Shown here in pieces: positions 34,173 to 41,947 of a stretch of DNA of 64,000 nucleotides. Location: contig NZ_UAVP01000007.1 in assembly GCF_900446695.1 (NCBI RefSeq), forward strand, positions 1 through 64,000, written 5' to 3'. Each line of letters opens with the position of its first letter. Position 1 is the stretch's first letter. Both the position numbers and the translations under genes were made by a program. The notes under the pieces are model-generated. The model did no database searches and was not told the origin of the DNA. It saw only the letters and a list, made by a program, of their open reading frames with translations. Source of the DNA: Capnocytophaga sputigena. Lineage in GTDB: Bacteria > Bacteroidota > Bacteroidia > Flavobacteriales > Flavobacteriaceae.

Positions 34173-34856
34173 ATGACAACTATAGAAATACCTAAGTTTA
34201 TAGAAAAGTATAAAGCCTACGAACGAGAAGGCGGTATGATAGACTTTCGTATCTTTCAGTTGGATACAGAGCAGGAGGATACGCCTTATCAGAAGCATTT
34301 GGCAGTAGCCCAGCAGACTCTTATTTCGGTAGCGGAAGAAGTAAATACGCGTCTTGACCGTATAGCGGCTAAATCTAAAATAAATCGTAAGAAACTTTTT
34401 ACGATGGACTACGATTTTGGAGTCCTTAAAGATTCGGGTAAGGAGATTTCTGTACAAGACTTTATGGGCTGGCAATATGAAGAGGTGAGCGGAAGGATAA
34501 TTCTTAGTGGAGAGAAACTGTACAATCAGTATTTTTACTATGATGATAAAGAAGTGCCTGAAAAAGCAGTGACTATGACAGAGGAAGACCTCAAAAAGGA
34601 AGCCTTTACTTACGCTTTCTTTCAGCCCCTGTACTCTTTTATGATTACAAAAAGCAATTTTGAAAAAGGCAATTTCTTTTTAGACTTTTGTAGGTTGCTT
34701 TTTACCGATATTTCTCAAATAGAAGTCTATAAGTGGAGTACGGATAGCTCTAATTACTTTGATGAGGGTAAAAAGGGGAGAGGGAGTTTCTTTTGGACGG
34801 TCTATAATCCGTGTAGGTATTGGTATATAGGGATTATAGCCTCGACAACTGATTAA
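34173..34856 (+). CDS. hypothetical protein, last gene of the immunity-type array
   Basis: 227 residues, mixed alpha/beta, no signal peptide. A long N-terminal helix region (PYQKHLAVAQQTLISVAEEVNTR), then INRKKLFTMDYDFGVLKDSG, and an aromatic C-terminus (GSFFWTVYNPCRYWYIGIIA). No catalytic motif or known family recognised. Ten bases from the previous gene, so part of the same transcript. Confidence 0.65.
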   Translation: MTTIEIPKFIEKYKAYEREGGMIDFRIFQLDTEQEDTPYQKHLAVAQQTLISVAEEVNTRLDRIAAKSKINRKKLFTMDYDFGVLKDSGKEISVQDFMGWQYEEVSGRIILSGEKLYNQYFYYDDKEVPEKAVTMTEEDLKKEAFTYAFFQPLYSFMITKSNFEKGNFFLDFCRLLFTDISQIEVYKWSTDSSNYFDEGKKGRGSFFWTVYNPCRYWYIGIIASTTD

Positions 34857-34885
34857 TGATTTAATTATCAAAGTAAATCAAAAAT

Positions 34886-34930
34886 AAAAAAAATCACTCT
34901 TGCGGGTTGCCCCTCTCCTTGGGAGAAGTC
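34886..34930. repeat. dispersed intergenic repeat (CCCTCTCCTTGGGAG hairpin), copy 1
   Basis: AAAAAAATCACTCTTGCGGG followed by TTGCCCCTCTCCTTGGGAGA. Copies 2 and 3 lie at 41770-41828 and 41870-41929. The core CCCTCTCC-TTGG-GAGAGGG is palindromic. The methyltransferase remnant begins directly at its right edge. Confidence 0.7.
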
Positions 34931-35123
34931 CACGAGAGAGGAATTGCCTTTTGCCGATAATACTTTTGATATTGTGTTTCACAACGGAGGTATCAATTTC
35001 TTTAACGATAAAGCACTTGCTATAAGCGAAATGCTTCGGGTTGCCAAAGCAGGGAACAAACTCCTTATCGCCGATGAGACTGCCGACTTTATGGAATCAC
35101 TTTTAGAAAAAGCAACTAAATGA
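34926..35123 (+). pseudogene. 3' remnant of a class I SAM-dependent methyltransferase
   Basis: An open frame ending in TGA at 35121-35123 reads ELPFADNTFDIVFHNGGINF and then SEMLRVAKAGNKLLIADET, the post-motif-II and III part of a Methyltransf_11 domain (D-N-x-F-D-x-V, then LRV-x-K-x-G-x-x-LLIAD). No SAM-binding GxGxG part, nor any start codon, precedes it: the sequence runs straight into the dispersed intergenic repeat. It is a truncated relic, perhaps left by recombination at the repeat. Confidence 0.75.
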
Positions 35124-35296
35124 ATGTCTTACAGAAACGATTAGCACAAATAGAAACCGTTCCTCACGAAAATAGCTTGTGTGATGGAAAAGAACACGAT
35201 ACTTGGTACAATGAAACCAAAGTGAAATATCACCTAAATGAAGAATACAAAATACTTAGTTTTAAAGAAGGAAAAAAGCAATCACACTTAGGATAA
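35120..35296 (+). CDS. small hypothetical protein overlapping the methyltransferase remnant
   Basis: 58 codons from an ATG that overlaps the remnant's stop as ATGA. It reads MNVLQKRLAQIETVPHENSL, then a KEHDTWYNETKVKYHLNEEY section, ending in GKKQSHLG. It is not similar to anything I can name. The ATGA coupling is the kind seen in real operons, so it may have followed the intact methyltransferase; it could also be chance or a relic. Confidence 0.35.
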   Translation: MNVLQKRLAQIETVPHENSLCDGKEHDTWYNETKVKYHLNEEYKILSFKEGKKQSHLG

Positions 35297-35337
35297 GTGC
35301 TATTATAAAAGCATAAATTATTTTCATATATTCTCAC

Positions 35338-37065
35338 CTAATATTTCTTTACTTGTCCTAAACTAACAGTAAAGATTCCAAAATCATCAATCAGCATACT
35401 TTTTTTCTTGACTCCTTGGAGGGAGAAAAGTCCGTCCAATTCACGCTGGCTACGGCGGCGCATCACCCAGTCTTTTTCCTGATGGCTCTTCAGGACAAAG
35501 GCAATGGTTTTGAGCTGGGGGTGCCATGGCTGTCCTGTATAGATGATATACCCATTGTCCGAGATAGAAACCACCCCCTTGATTGCCTCAGAGGCCAAGA
35601 TATTATCGCCAAAAAGCTCAAAAATACCTGAGATGATGGTGATATTGGGCGAATAACTTAGTTTGCGGTAAGTATCAGCCTCAAAACAATTGTAATTGGT
35701 AAAGCGAATATTCTGGTAGCCACGCTCTTTGATAATTTGCTCTCCCTTCTGTATGTTGGCTGGTAGGAACTCATTGATAACGATCTCCACTTCAGGGTGG
35801 CGCTCTTTGATATCAAAAAGGTAGTTGCCCACTCCACCTGCGATGTCCAATATTTTTACCTCCTGTTCTTGGGCTTGTAGGGCTTGTATAGCCTTTTCTA
35901 CCTGTTGTAGGAGGTGTCTCTTGCGGATACGTACCCCGCGCCAGCCTATGGCATTGAGATAGCTTTTGTCCATCCAACGACCTATACCCCACTTGCCTTG
36001 TGGCGTGTTTTTATATACATAATCCATGGAGGCGCCAGAATCGAAGCCATAGGTAAGCCCTACAGTCATACCACCACTGAGGTGACCAAGCTTGCTCAAC
36101 GCCCATTTCTGAAGATGGTAACCCCAACGCTCTCTGGTGGGAATCAGTTCATATTGCATGGTCTCAAATTCTTTCTGAGTAAAGAGATCAGAATCAAGAG
36201 TAGGAGTAGGCAAGGGTGCAGAGAAAGCCTTTTGGATAAAGTGTTGTAGGAGCTTATATACTTCCTCACGGCCTTGCTCGAAGAGAATTCCATGATGGAA
36301 GCCCTCCAAGGTAACAAACTCTTTTATAGAGGAGGATAGGTTTACATAAAACTGCTTTTGCTGTTGGTTAATCACCACAAAGTCTTTTTTAGCGGAGAGC
36401 AGTAGGGTAGGGGTGGTGATTGCAGCGGCATCTTCCACCAATCGCTTACCAGCATTGGCAAGGTCAATGAGGAGTTTGCCATTGATAGAGCGGGTGATGA
36501 GAGGGTCATTATCGTAAGCCTGTTGCTGCTTAGTGTCGCGAGTGAGCATCTTGGATTTTACATAGCTCTTAACAATCAGTTTAGGATTGATTTTTAGAGC
36601 CAACTCGATGGCTTGCTTGGCCATAGGAACGATCAGGTTGATCTCAAAGGCAGGAGCCAATAGCGCCATGCCAGCGATGCGGGGTGCAAAATCATGCACC
36701 CAAGCCGATGTGATTACCCCGCCAATACTATTGGCCACTACAAAGATATCTTCCTCGCGTACCTCATAGTGCTGCCCAAGGAACTTGGCAAAGGTATCCA
36801 AGTCCCGTACCGAATCCATGAAAACAGGAGATACAGCGGCTTTGGTGTGCCCATGTCCACGCATGTCAAAAGCAAAGATGTTGTAGGCAGCAAAGAGCGG
36901 ATGGGTAGCAAATTCCTGTAGACGCTCCCCATACTCATGCCCTCTATGGATTACGATAAGGGTCTTTTGTCCGGGCTTGTAATTCCATTCGTAGAAGAAT
37001 AGTTCTTCCCCTTCATGACTTTTGAAAAAACCTGTGTTCATGGTATAATGATTTTGATACGACAA
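35338..37065 (-). CDS. YnbC-like alpha/beta hydrolase fused to a SAM methyltransferase
   Basis: 575 residues, close to E. coli YnbC (about 585). The N-terminal half is an alpha/beta hydrolase: TLIVIHRGHEYGERLQEF, IFAFDMRGHGHT, the nucleophile elbow VVANSIGGVI (Ser near 112), LLSAKKDFVVINQQQ (Asp) and LEGFHHGILFEQGR (His). The C-terminal half has the SAM motif ILDIAGGVGNYLFD (near 400), then IVINEFLPANI and ITIISGIFELFG. Substrate unknown; the operon points to a lipid. Last gene of five on the minus strand. Starts at 37065 or 37041 are both possible. GC-richer than its surroundings. Confidence 0.85.
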   Translation of the reverse strand: MSYQNHYTMNTGFFKSHEGEELFFYEWNYKPGQKTLIVIHRGHEYGERLQEFATHPLFAAYNIFAFDMRGHGHTKAAVSPVFMDSVRDLDTFAKFLGQHYEVREEDIFVVANSIGGVITSAWVHDFAPRIAGMALLAPAFEINLIVPMAKQAIELALKINPKLIVKSYVKSKMLTRDTKQQQAYDNDPLITRSINGKLLIDLANAGKRLVEDAAAITTPTLLLSAKKDFVVINQQQKQFYVNLSSSIKEFVTLEGFHHGILFEQGREEVYKLLQHFIQKAFSAPLPTPTLDSDLFTQKEFETMQYELIPTRERWGYHLQKWALSKLGHLSGGMTVGLTYGFDSGASMDYVYKNTPQGKWGIGRWMDKSYLNAIGWRGVRIRKRHLLQQVEKAIQALQAQEQEVKILDIAGGVGNYLFDIKERHPEVEIVINEFLPANIQKGEQIIKERGYQNIRFTNYNCFEADTYRKLSYSPNITIISGIFELFGDNILASEAIKGVVSISDNGYIIYTGQPWHPQLKTIAFVLKSHQEKDWVMRRRSQRELDGLFSLQGVKKKSMLIDDFGIFTVSLGQVKKY

Positions 37066-37107
37066 AAATAGAAAATTATTTTTTGATTACCTAATTTTTT
37101 GTTAGAA

Positions 37108-37854
37108 TTAGTTGTGATTTTGCATCCATTTGGCCTTTCTGTACATTAGTAAGGACAGCAAAGGCTTAGGCAGTAGCGAGAGTAATTGCATGAGCCACTT
37201 CATACGAGTAGGGAAGAGGTGTAGGCTTTTCTTTTGAGTGATAGCCCTGCTGATTTCGGCTACTGCTCTATCTTCACTCACCAGAAAAGGTTTCTTAGAG
37301 AGATTGTTTTGGTTGAGCTTGTAGAGCTTTTGGGTGGCTACATACCCAGGCGCAATAGAGGTGATATAGATGCCAAAGGGGCGTAAGGCACGCCTATAGG
37401 CATCAGCTATCTGTAAAACACTGCGCTTGGTCTTGGTATATAGGCTGGAGGAGGGATAGTCCAAAATCCCTGAGATAGATGCTAGCAGGACGATTTGGCC
37501 TCCATGATGAGCCATAAGTTCTCGGCCAACCTCCAAGGTATTGACGGCTCCTATGATATTGGTTTGTAGTATACTGACCGCCTCCTCGTAAGAAATTTCT
37601 CCTACCACATCCTCGGCATAGCTACCCGCACAGTTGATAAGTAAGGAGAGGGTGTCTGAGCCTACAAACTGTCGTATCACCTGGGTTAATAGTGCTTTGT
37701 CTATAACATCGGCCTTATAACTCTCAAAAGGAACTGCCTTGGGGAGCTTGCTAAGATCTCTGCCGCATACCCCAACCCGATGGCCGCTTTGCTGGTAGAA
37801 GTGAGCCAAGGCAAACCCTATGCCAGTGGTGCCTCCTATGATAAATACATTCAT
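37108..37854 (-). CDS. short-chain dehydrogenase/reductase of the ynb-like operon
   Basis: 248 residues, classical SDR length. N-terminal NAD(P) site MNVFIIGGTTGIGFALAHFY (TGxxxGIG with I-G-G-T-T-G-I-G), NCAGSYAEDV for NAG, catalytic Ser in LASISGILDY and YTKTKRS for YxxxK. The C-terminal KSLHLFPTRMKWLMQLLSLL looks membrane-associated. It reduces or oxidises a carbonyl/hydroxyl; by context a lipid intermediate. The start overlaps the stop of the patatin-like gene by 4 bases. Confidence 0.9.
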   Translation of the reverse strand: MNVFIIGGTTGIGFALAHFYQQSGHRVGVCGRDLSKLPKAVPFESYKADVIDKALLTQVIRQFVGSDTLSLLINCAGSYAEDVVGEISYEEAVSILQTNIIGAVNTLEVGRELMAHHGGQIVLLASISGILDYPSSSLYTKTKRSVLQIADAYRRALRPFGIYITSIAPGYVATQKLYKLNQNNLSKKPFLVSEDRAVAEISRAITQKKSLHLFPTRMKWLMQLLSLLPKPLLSLLMYRKAKWMQNHN

Positions 37855-38903
37855 AAGCTAAAGGTGTTAAGAATAGTTTGGTAACCATAGTCCCATTGCC
37901 GCTCTATCTGCTCTCGGTAAGAGGGATAGTCCTTGGGAAAGTGAATTCCTATCTCCAGATGCTTCCAATTGATATATTTCTCAGAGTAAAAGCCCTTTAG
38001 AACGGTAGTTGCTCTTCGAGTATCTATCCATTGGGCAGGATAGGAAGCCACCGACGCCAACCGCTCGTTGCCACTAAAGCCCAAGACGGCACGTACCAAA
38101 GACTCTTCGGTAGGAGAGTAGGCCTGCTTGTGCTCAGCAATTACAGTAGTTGAAAGCGCATAAGCCAGCTCCATAGGAACAAGGTCAATAGCCCCGCCTG
38201 CATAGTATGTCCCCTGATAGCTTACAGGAGCTACATAGAACATATCCGAGACAGAAATACGGGCAGCCCAGAGCAAGGGAATAGCCGTTTCCACACTTAT
38301 ATCAGTTGCTACGGCCGAAAGCGTATAGTTGGATTCGGTATGTTGCAGTGTCTCAAGAGGGATCCTATGGGCAGTCTCAGGGTCGGTTATGAGCACCTCT
38401 TGGTAGAGTTTTCGCTTACCCCTACGCTTGCCACACTCATGGGGGGCAAAGCACATCTTTGCTCCTATGATGATAGTGGGCAAGGCAGCAGAAAAAGCTA
38501 ACTTGGTCAAGGAGGGGAGTAGCCCCGATAGGTCTTGGGACATTTCTACCAAATAGCGTGTATATACATCCTCTACCAAGGGAGCACGACGCCGGTCATA
38601 GCGCTTCTGTAGGACTAAAAGCCCCAAGCGATATAGCTTGCTATAAGGGGTAAGGGACAGGCTTTGGATAAAGTGGTAAAACTCCTGTGATTGCAGATAG
38701 GCTTTTCTCTCTGTATTATTAGCAAAAGCATTGATTACCAAGGCAGCAAAAGCCCCACCACAGCTGGCAATAAGTAGCTCAGGAGCTTTGCCTATATCAC
38801 ACAACGCTGCATACATACCATTGTATAAGGCAAAGCGGGTGCCTCCTCCGGAGAGAAGCAAACTACGGGAAAAGGGCTTTATCGTATCCATAGGTAAAAC
38901 CAA
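37851..38903 (-). CDS. patatin-like phospholipase-family protein with altered active site
   Basis: 350 residues. The oxyanion loop LLLSGGGTRFALYNGMY is intact. The nucleophile elbow, normally G-x-S-x-G followed by A-[LF], reads IASCGGAF: aligned on GAF the Ser becomes Cys, and aligned on the Ser the first Gly becomes Ile. The usual D-G-G of the catalytic dyad reads YYAGGAIDLVP, with Ala at the Asp position. So it may be inactive, use another mechanism, or have a shifted active site. The start overlaps the end of the CdsA-like gene by 25 bases. Not part of E. coli ynbABCD; an added member of this operon. Confidence 0.75.
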   Translation of the reverse strand: MVLPMDTIKPFSRSLLLSGGGTRFALYNGMYAALCDIGKAPELLIASCGGAFAALVINAFANNTERKAYLQSQEFYHFIQSLSLTPYSKLYRLGLLVLQKRYDRRRAPLVEDVYTRYLVEMSQDLSGLLPSLTKLAFSAALPTIIIGAKMCFAPHECGKRRGKRKLYQEVLITDPETAHRIPLETLQHTESNYTLSAVATDISVETAIPLLWAARISVSDMFYVAPVSYQGTYYAGGAIDLVPMELAYALSTTVIAEHKQAYSPTEESLVRAVLGFSGNERLASVASYPAQWIDTRRATTVLKGFYSEKYINWKHLEIGIHFPKDYPSYREQIERQWDYGYQTILNTFSL

Positions 38904-39655
38904 ATACAGTTGAACAAGAGACTATCTATGCGATCCAAGAGACCACCATGACCAGGAATCAGTTGGCTGGTGTCCTTCACCCCCGCCCGCCGCTTGAGGT
39001 AAGAGAAAGTCACATCGCCCCAGAAACCAAAAAAGCTAATGAATAAGCCTACAAAAACTAATGTATGTAGTGCAATAGGAAGCCTCAGCAAGTAGCCTAA
39101 GCCTACACTCAAAAAAGGGGTGAGCAGTAAGCCGCCTACAAACCCTTCCACGGTCTTATTGGGGCTTATCTTGGGTAAGATCTTGTGCTTGCCAAAGCGC
39201 TTTCCAGTGAGGTATTGGAAGATGTCGTTGAGTTCGGTCGTTACCACCAAGAAGATGAACCACTCCACCCCTTGTGGCTTCATACGTAAGAAAGTCAGGT
39301 GAGGGTAGGCTGCCAAAACAATCAGTAGGGAAAGGGGCAATCCTAAGGGGATTTGCCTAAGGCATAGATATAGGATAAGGCCTATCCCCACAACCATACA
39401 AGCTTCTACCATATAAGTGGAGTAGTTGGGACAGCTCCATAGTAAAACCCCTTGTAACAAGGGAATAGCCATACGCCAATAGCTCGGATTAAAACCAAAG
39501 AGCCCGCCCAATTCCGTAAGGGCTTGAAAGCTTACCCATAGGGAAAAAAGACACATGGCGTAGGGGTGGGAGACAGCCGCAGCAAAAACACAGATAATCA
39601 CTCCCCAGCTCCTGATACGAAGTGGTACATCGGCATATTTGTTGTCAAGCGGCAT
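38879..39655 (-). CDS. YnbB-like CDP-diacylglycerol synthase (CdsA family)
   Basis: 258 residues, with seven or eight membrane helices (e.g. GLILYLCLRQIPLGLPLSLL). It ends with the CdsA signature: FWGDVTFSYLKRRAGVKD followed by PGHGGLLDRIDS. Makes CDP-diacylglycerol from CTP and phosphatidate, or acts on a similar lipid phosphate. The chromosome should also carry a housekeeping cdsA, so this is a dedicated second copy. Overlaps the next gene upstream (CDP-alcohol phosphatidyltransferase) by 11 bases. Confidence 0.9.
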   Translation of the reverse strand: MPLDNKYADVPLRIRSWGVIICVFAAAVSHPYAMCLFSLWVSFQALTELGGLFGFNPSYWRMAIPLLQGVLLWSCPNYSTYMVEACMVVGIGLILYLCLRQIPLGLPLSLLIVLAAYPHLTFLRMKPQGVEWFIFLVVTTELNDIFQYLTGKRFGKHKILPKISPNKTVEGFVGGLLLTPFLSVGLGYLLRLPIALHTLVFVGLFISFFGFWGDVTFSYLKRRAGVKDTSQLIPGHGGLLDRIDSLLFNCIWFYLWIR

Positions 39656-40247
39656 AAAGTCCTTTTTTTAAGCGGGTGAAAGTACTTAAAAGTAGCAAGG
39701 CAATAACTATGGCAAAAACCACTTGAGAGTAGGCTTGTATTCCCACACCAAAGTAGGCAAGCAGCCCATAGATACCCATCAGCAGTGCTCGGTCACTCTT
39801 GCCCATAGGCCCCTCATAGCGCCTTTGCCCTCCTAAGACCTTGCCCATGACGCCAGCAAACTCATTGAGTACGCTCAGTACAATAAAAGCTACCACCCAG
39901 TAAAGGCTTTCGGGGTGGTACTTTAGCAAGGGGAAGAAGATAAACACATCCGAGACCACATCGCCCACCTCATTGAGTACCTCTCCTAAGCGGGAGGTTT
40001 GTCCGAACTCTCGTGCCATCATACCGTCAAGAGCATTGAGGATCATACGCACCAACAGCCCTATGGGCAGTGCCAAAAAGAAAAGTGGTTCCGCCGAAGC
40101 CTCCCAAAAGAGCACGCCAATCCCAAAGGAGAACACAATGGTCACTACAGTAATCTCATTGGCAGTAACACCTCTCCTGTGTAGCCATACCAGTAGCGGG
40201 TGCAATAGCTGCTGGAATTTAGGTTTTAGTTTGTATACAGAAATCAT
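39645..40247 (-). CDS. YnbA-like CDP-alcohol phosphatidyltransferase
   Basis: 200 residues, the length of E. coli YnbA. The CDP-alcohol signature D-x2-DG-x2-AR-x8-G-x3-D-x3-D is present as NALDGMMAREFGQTSRL followed by GEVLNEVGD: the first and third Asp are Asn. As far as I recall E. coli YnbA has the same substitutions, so this is a subfamily trait and not damage. About six membrane helices. It would transfer a phosphatidyl group from CDP-diacylglycerol to an unknown alcohol. First gene of the five-gene minus-strand operon. Confidence 0.88.
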   Translation of the reverse strand: MISVYKLKPKFQQLLHPLLVWLHRRGVTANEITVVTIVFSFGIGVLFWEASAEPLFFLALPIGLLVRMILNALDGMMAREFGQTSRLGEVLNEVGDVVSDVFIFFPLLKYHPESLYWVVAFIVLSVLNEFAGVMGKVLGGQRRYEGPMGKSDRALLMGIYGLLAYFGVGIQAYSQVVFAIVIALLLLSTFTRLKKGLYAA

Positions 40248-40265
40248 AATAGGTTAATGAGTATA

Positions 40266-40454
40266 TTAGTTAAAAAACTTATCAAAATCCGAGTAGCCAC
40301 TTGCGGAACGACACCAACCTTTCCGAGTTAACCTTATACCTACCACTATAATTGCAGATAGATTATAGTGCTTGGTGTTATAGGTTTTTCCATCATCAGT
40401 AAGGTACTCCGCTACCAAAGCACGGATGATGTCTTTCAGAGTGTGTTTTTTCAT
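40266..40454 (-). pseudogene. RhuM-like fragment
   Basis: A 62-codon frame whose middle reads DDGKTYNTKHYNLSAIIVVG, close to the conserved G-[KR]-x-Y-x-x-x-x-YNLDAIISVGYRV core of RhuM-family (virulence protein) genes, normally over 300 residues. Both the N-terminal part and everything after VGIRLTRKGW are missing or unrelated. It lies 18 bases upstream of the YnbA-like gene on the same strand, and the two share the leader AACCTATTATG. Interpreted as a relic at the operon's edge. Confidence 0.5.
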
Positions 40455-40475
40455 AATAGGTTCATTTGTTAATTA

Positions 40476-40823
40476 TCAGAGAGTTTCCCTCTCATATTTG
40501 TCTTCGTGAAAGTACTCATAAGCACTGGCTTCCAATTCTCCACAATCGGAAATAAGATTATTGTCTTGGTCATATATCTTATAATTCTGTTGGATCTCAC
40601 CTATGGGGCATTCACCATCTAGGCCTAATAGGATAGTGTAAAATACATCTTCTAACAGAATATCAATAACTTCCTTAAGTTTCTCAGTTTGACTCTCTGT
40701 CAGAGCCATTTCTTTTATTTTTACATTTACAGCCGAAGCTTGTTCGGGTTGTGCTTGAAAGCATGACTTTAAAAACGCTAGTTTTTCAAGGTAAAAGTTC
40801 TTTGCAAATTCGTCTGAGGTCAT
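40476..40823 (-). CDS. hypothetical immunity-type protein, promoter side interrupted by an IS
   Basis: 115 residues: an N-terminal helical half (MTSDEFAKNFYLEKLAFLKS, LKEVIDILLEDVFYTILLGL) and a C-terminal YKIYDQDNNLISDCGELEASAY strand-helix ending. The arrangement resembles small cytoplasmic immunity proteins, but I do not recognise a named family. The left end of the IS lies only about 26 bases upstream of its ATG, so its original promoter has probably been displaced. Confidence 0.6.
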   Translation of the reverse strand: MTSDEFAKNFYLEKLAFLKSCFQAQPEQASAVNVKIKEMALTESQTEKLKEVIDILLEDVFYTILLGLDGECPIGEIQQNYKIYDQDNNLISDCGELEASAYEYFHEDKYERETL

Positions 40824-40849
40824 AATGTTGATATATTATTTATAGAAGC

Positions 40850-41737
40850 TGTTTAAACTTTTTCCTATAATAAAGTAAAAGTTCCCGAAAATTAGTAATT
40901 TTGCGTTTGAAAAAAAAGAACACCAAAATTCAGGAACTTTGGGCAAAGATACAATAAATAATTGGATTATTCCCTTTTTAAGTGTAGGAAAAGGAGGATT
41001 TAAAAGTAATTTTGATTTAGCTTCAATAATTTTATTGATTCTCAAGAGATTAAAAACAGAAGTGCAATGGAGAGAACTTCCAATTGAGAGTTATTTTGAA
41101 AAAGGAGAAATCTCTTGGCAAAATGTCTATTACTACTTCAATAAATGGAGTAAAGATGGTAGTTTTCAGCGAGTATGGTTGAATCTATTAAGCAAGAAGA
41201 AAAGAAAATTAGATATGTCTTGCGTTCAATTGGATGATAGTCATACACGTTATCGCCAAAAAGGAGAATCTGCAGGTTATCAAGCAAGAAAAAAAGCCGT
41301 AACCACAAATAGTATTTTTTTTGTGTGATAATAAAGGGTAAATGATAGCAATGGGAAGCCCTAAAGCAGGAAATCACAATGACTTATACGAAATAGAAGA
41401 AGTACTAAAAGAAATCTTAGCTTTATTAGAAGAAGCAGGAATAGAACATAAAGGTCTGTTTCTCAATGCTGATGCAGGATTTGATAGTAAGTCTCTTAGA
41501 GATTTTTTAGAAAGCAAAGAAATTATAGCAAATATTAAATCTAATCCCCGAAATGGAGAGCAACCAGATGTTTATTTTGATGAAGAATTGTACAAAAATA
41601 GGTTTAAGATCGAACAAGCAAATGGTTGGCTTGATGGATATAAAGGTTTGATAATGAGATATGAGTATCTTGATGTAACTTGGATTGGAATGCTCCTATT
41701 AGGGTTTATATCCAAGTTCCTCAAAAAAGTTTAAACA
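40850..41737 (+). mobile_element. IS5-family-like insertion sequence, inactive
   Basis: Terminal inverted repeats TGTTTAAACTTTTT (40850-40863) and its complement (41724-41737) bound 888 bp. The tips contain the palindrome GTTTAAAC. A promoter-like TAATTTTG (40896-40903) precedes the transposase. No clear target duplication could be defined at the ends. The transposase gene carries a frameshift and a nonsense change. Confidence 0.8.
40939..41734 (+). pseudogene. IS5-type transposase, broken twice
   Basis: Frame 1 (40939-41328): WRELPIESYFEKGEISWQNV, YYYFNKWSKDGSF and the first catalytic Asp in VQLDDSHTRY. It ends after an eight-T run. A one-base shift continues FFLCDNKG and then meets TAA where relatives have Gln (CAA to TAA) before MIAMGSPKAGNHND. 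Frame 2 (41342-41734) has the second Asp, FLNADAGFDSKSLRD, and the Glu in RFKIEQANGWLDGYKG. A T-run shift alone could be programmed; the added stop codon makes the gene dead. Confidence 0.85.
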
Positions 41738-41769
41738 CGTTTTATATTTAAAAACAACCTATATATCTT

Positions 41770-41828
41770 GAAAAAATCACTTTTGCGGATTGTCCCCTTC
41801 CCTTCGGGAGGGGGAACGGGGGTAGGCT
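41770..41828. repeat. dispersed intergenic repeat, copy 2
   Basis: AAAAAATCACTTTTGCGGAT followed by a CCCCTTCCC-TTCG-GGAGGGGG hairpin and ACGGGGGTAGG. See 34886-34930. Together with copy 3 this fills most of the gap between the IS and the DUF6794 gene. Confidence 0.7.
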
Positions 41829-41869
41829 TTCAAACACAATATTTACATTAAAAAACAGATTTATAACAA

Positions 41870-41929
41870 AAAATCCCTCTTACGGATTGCCTCCTCTCCT
41901 TGGGAGAGGGGGAACGGGGGTGAGGACTC
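41870..41929. repeat. dispersed intergenic repeat, copy 3
   Basis: AAAAATCCCTCTTACGGATT followed by CCTCTCC-TTGG-GAGAGG and GGAACGGGGGTGAGG. It lies about 20 bases before the DUF6794 gene. Confidence 0.7.
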
Positions 41930-41947
41930 CAAATAAAAAACGTCAAT

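Noticed and set aside
41300-41345. Programmed frameshift making an active transposase
   Set aside because: An eight-T slippery run is present, but a TAA stop follows in the new frame where Gln is expected.
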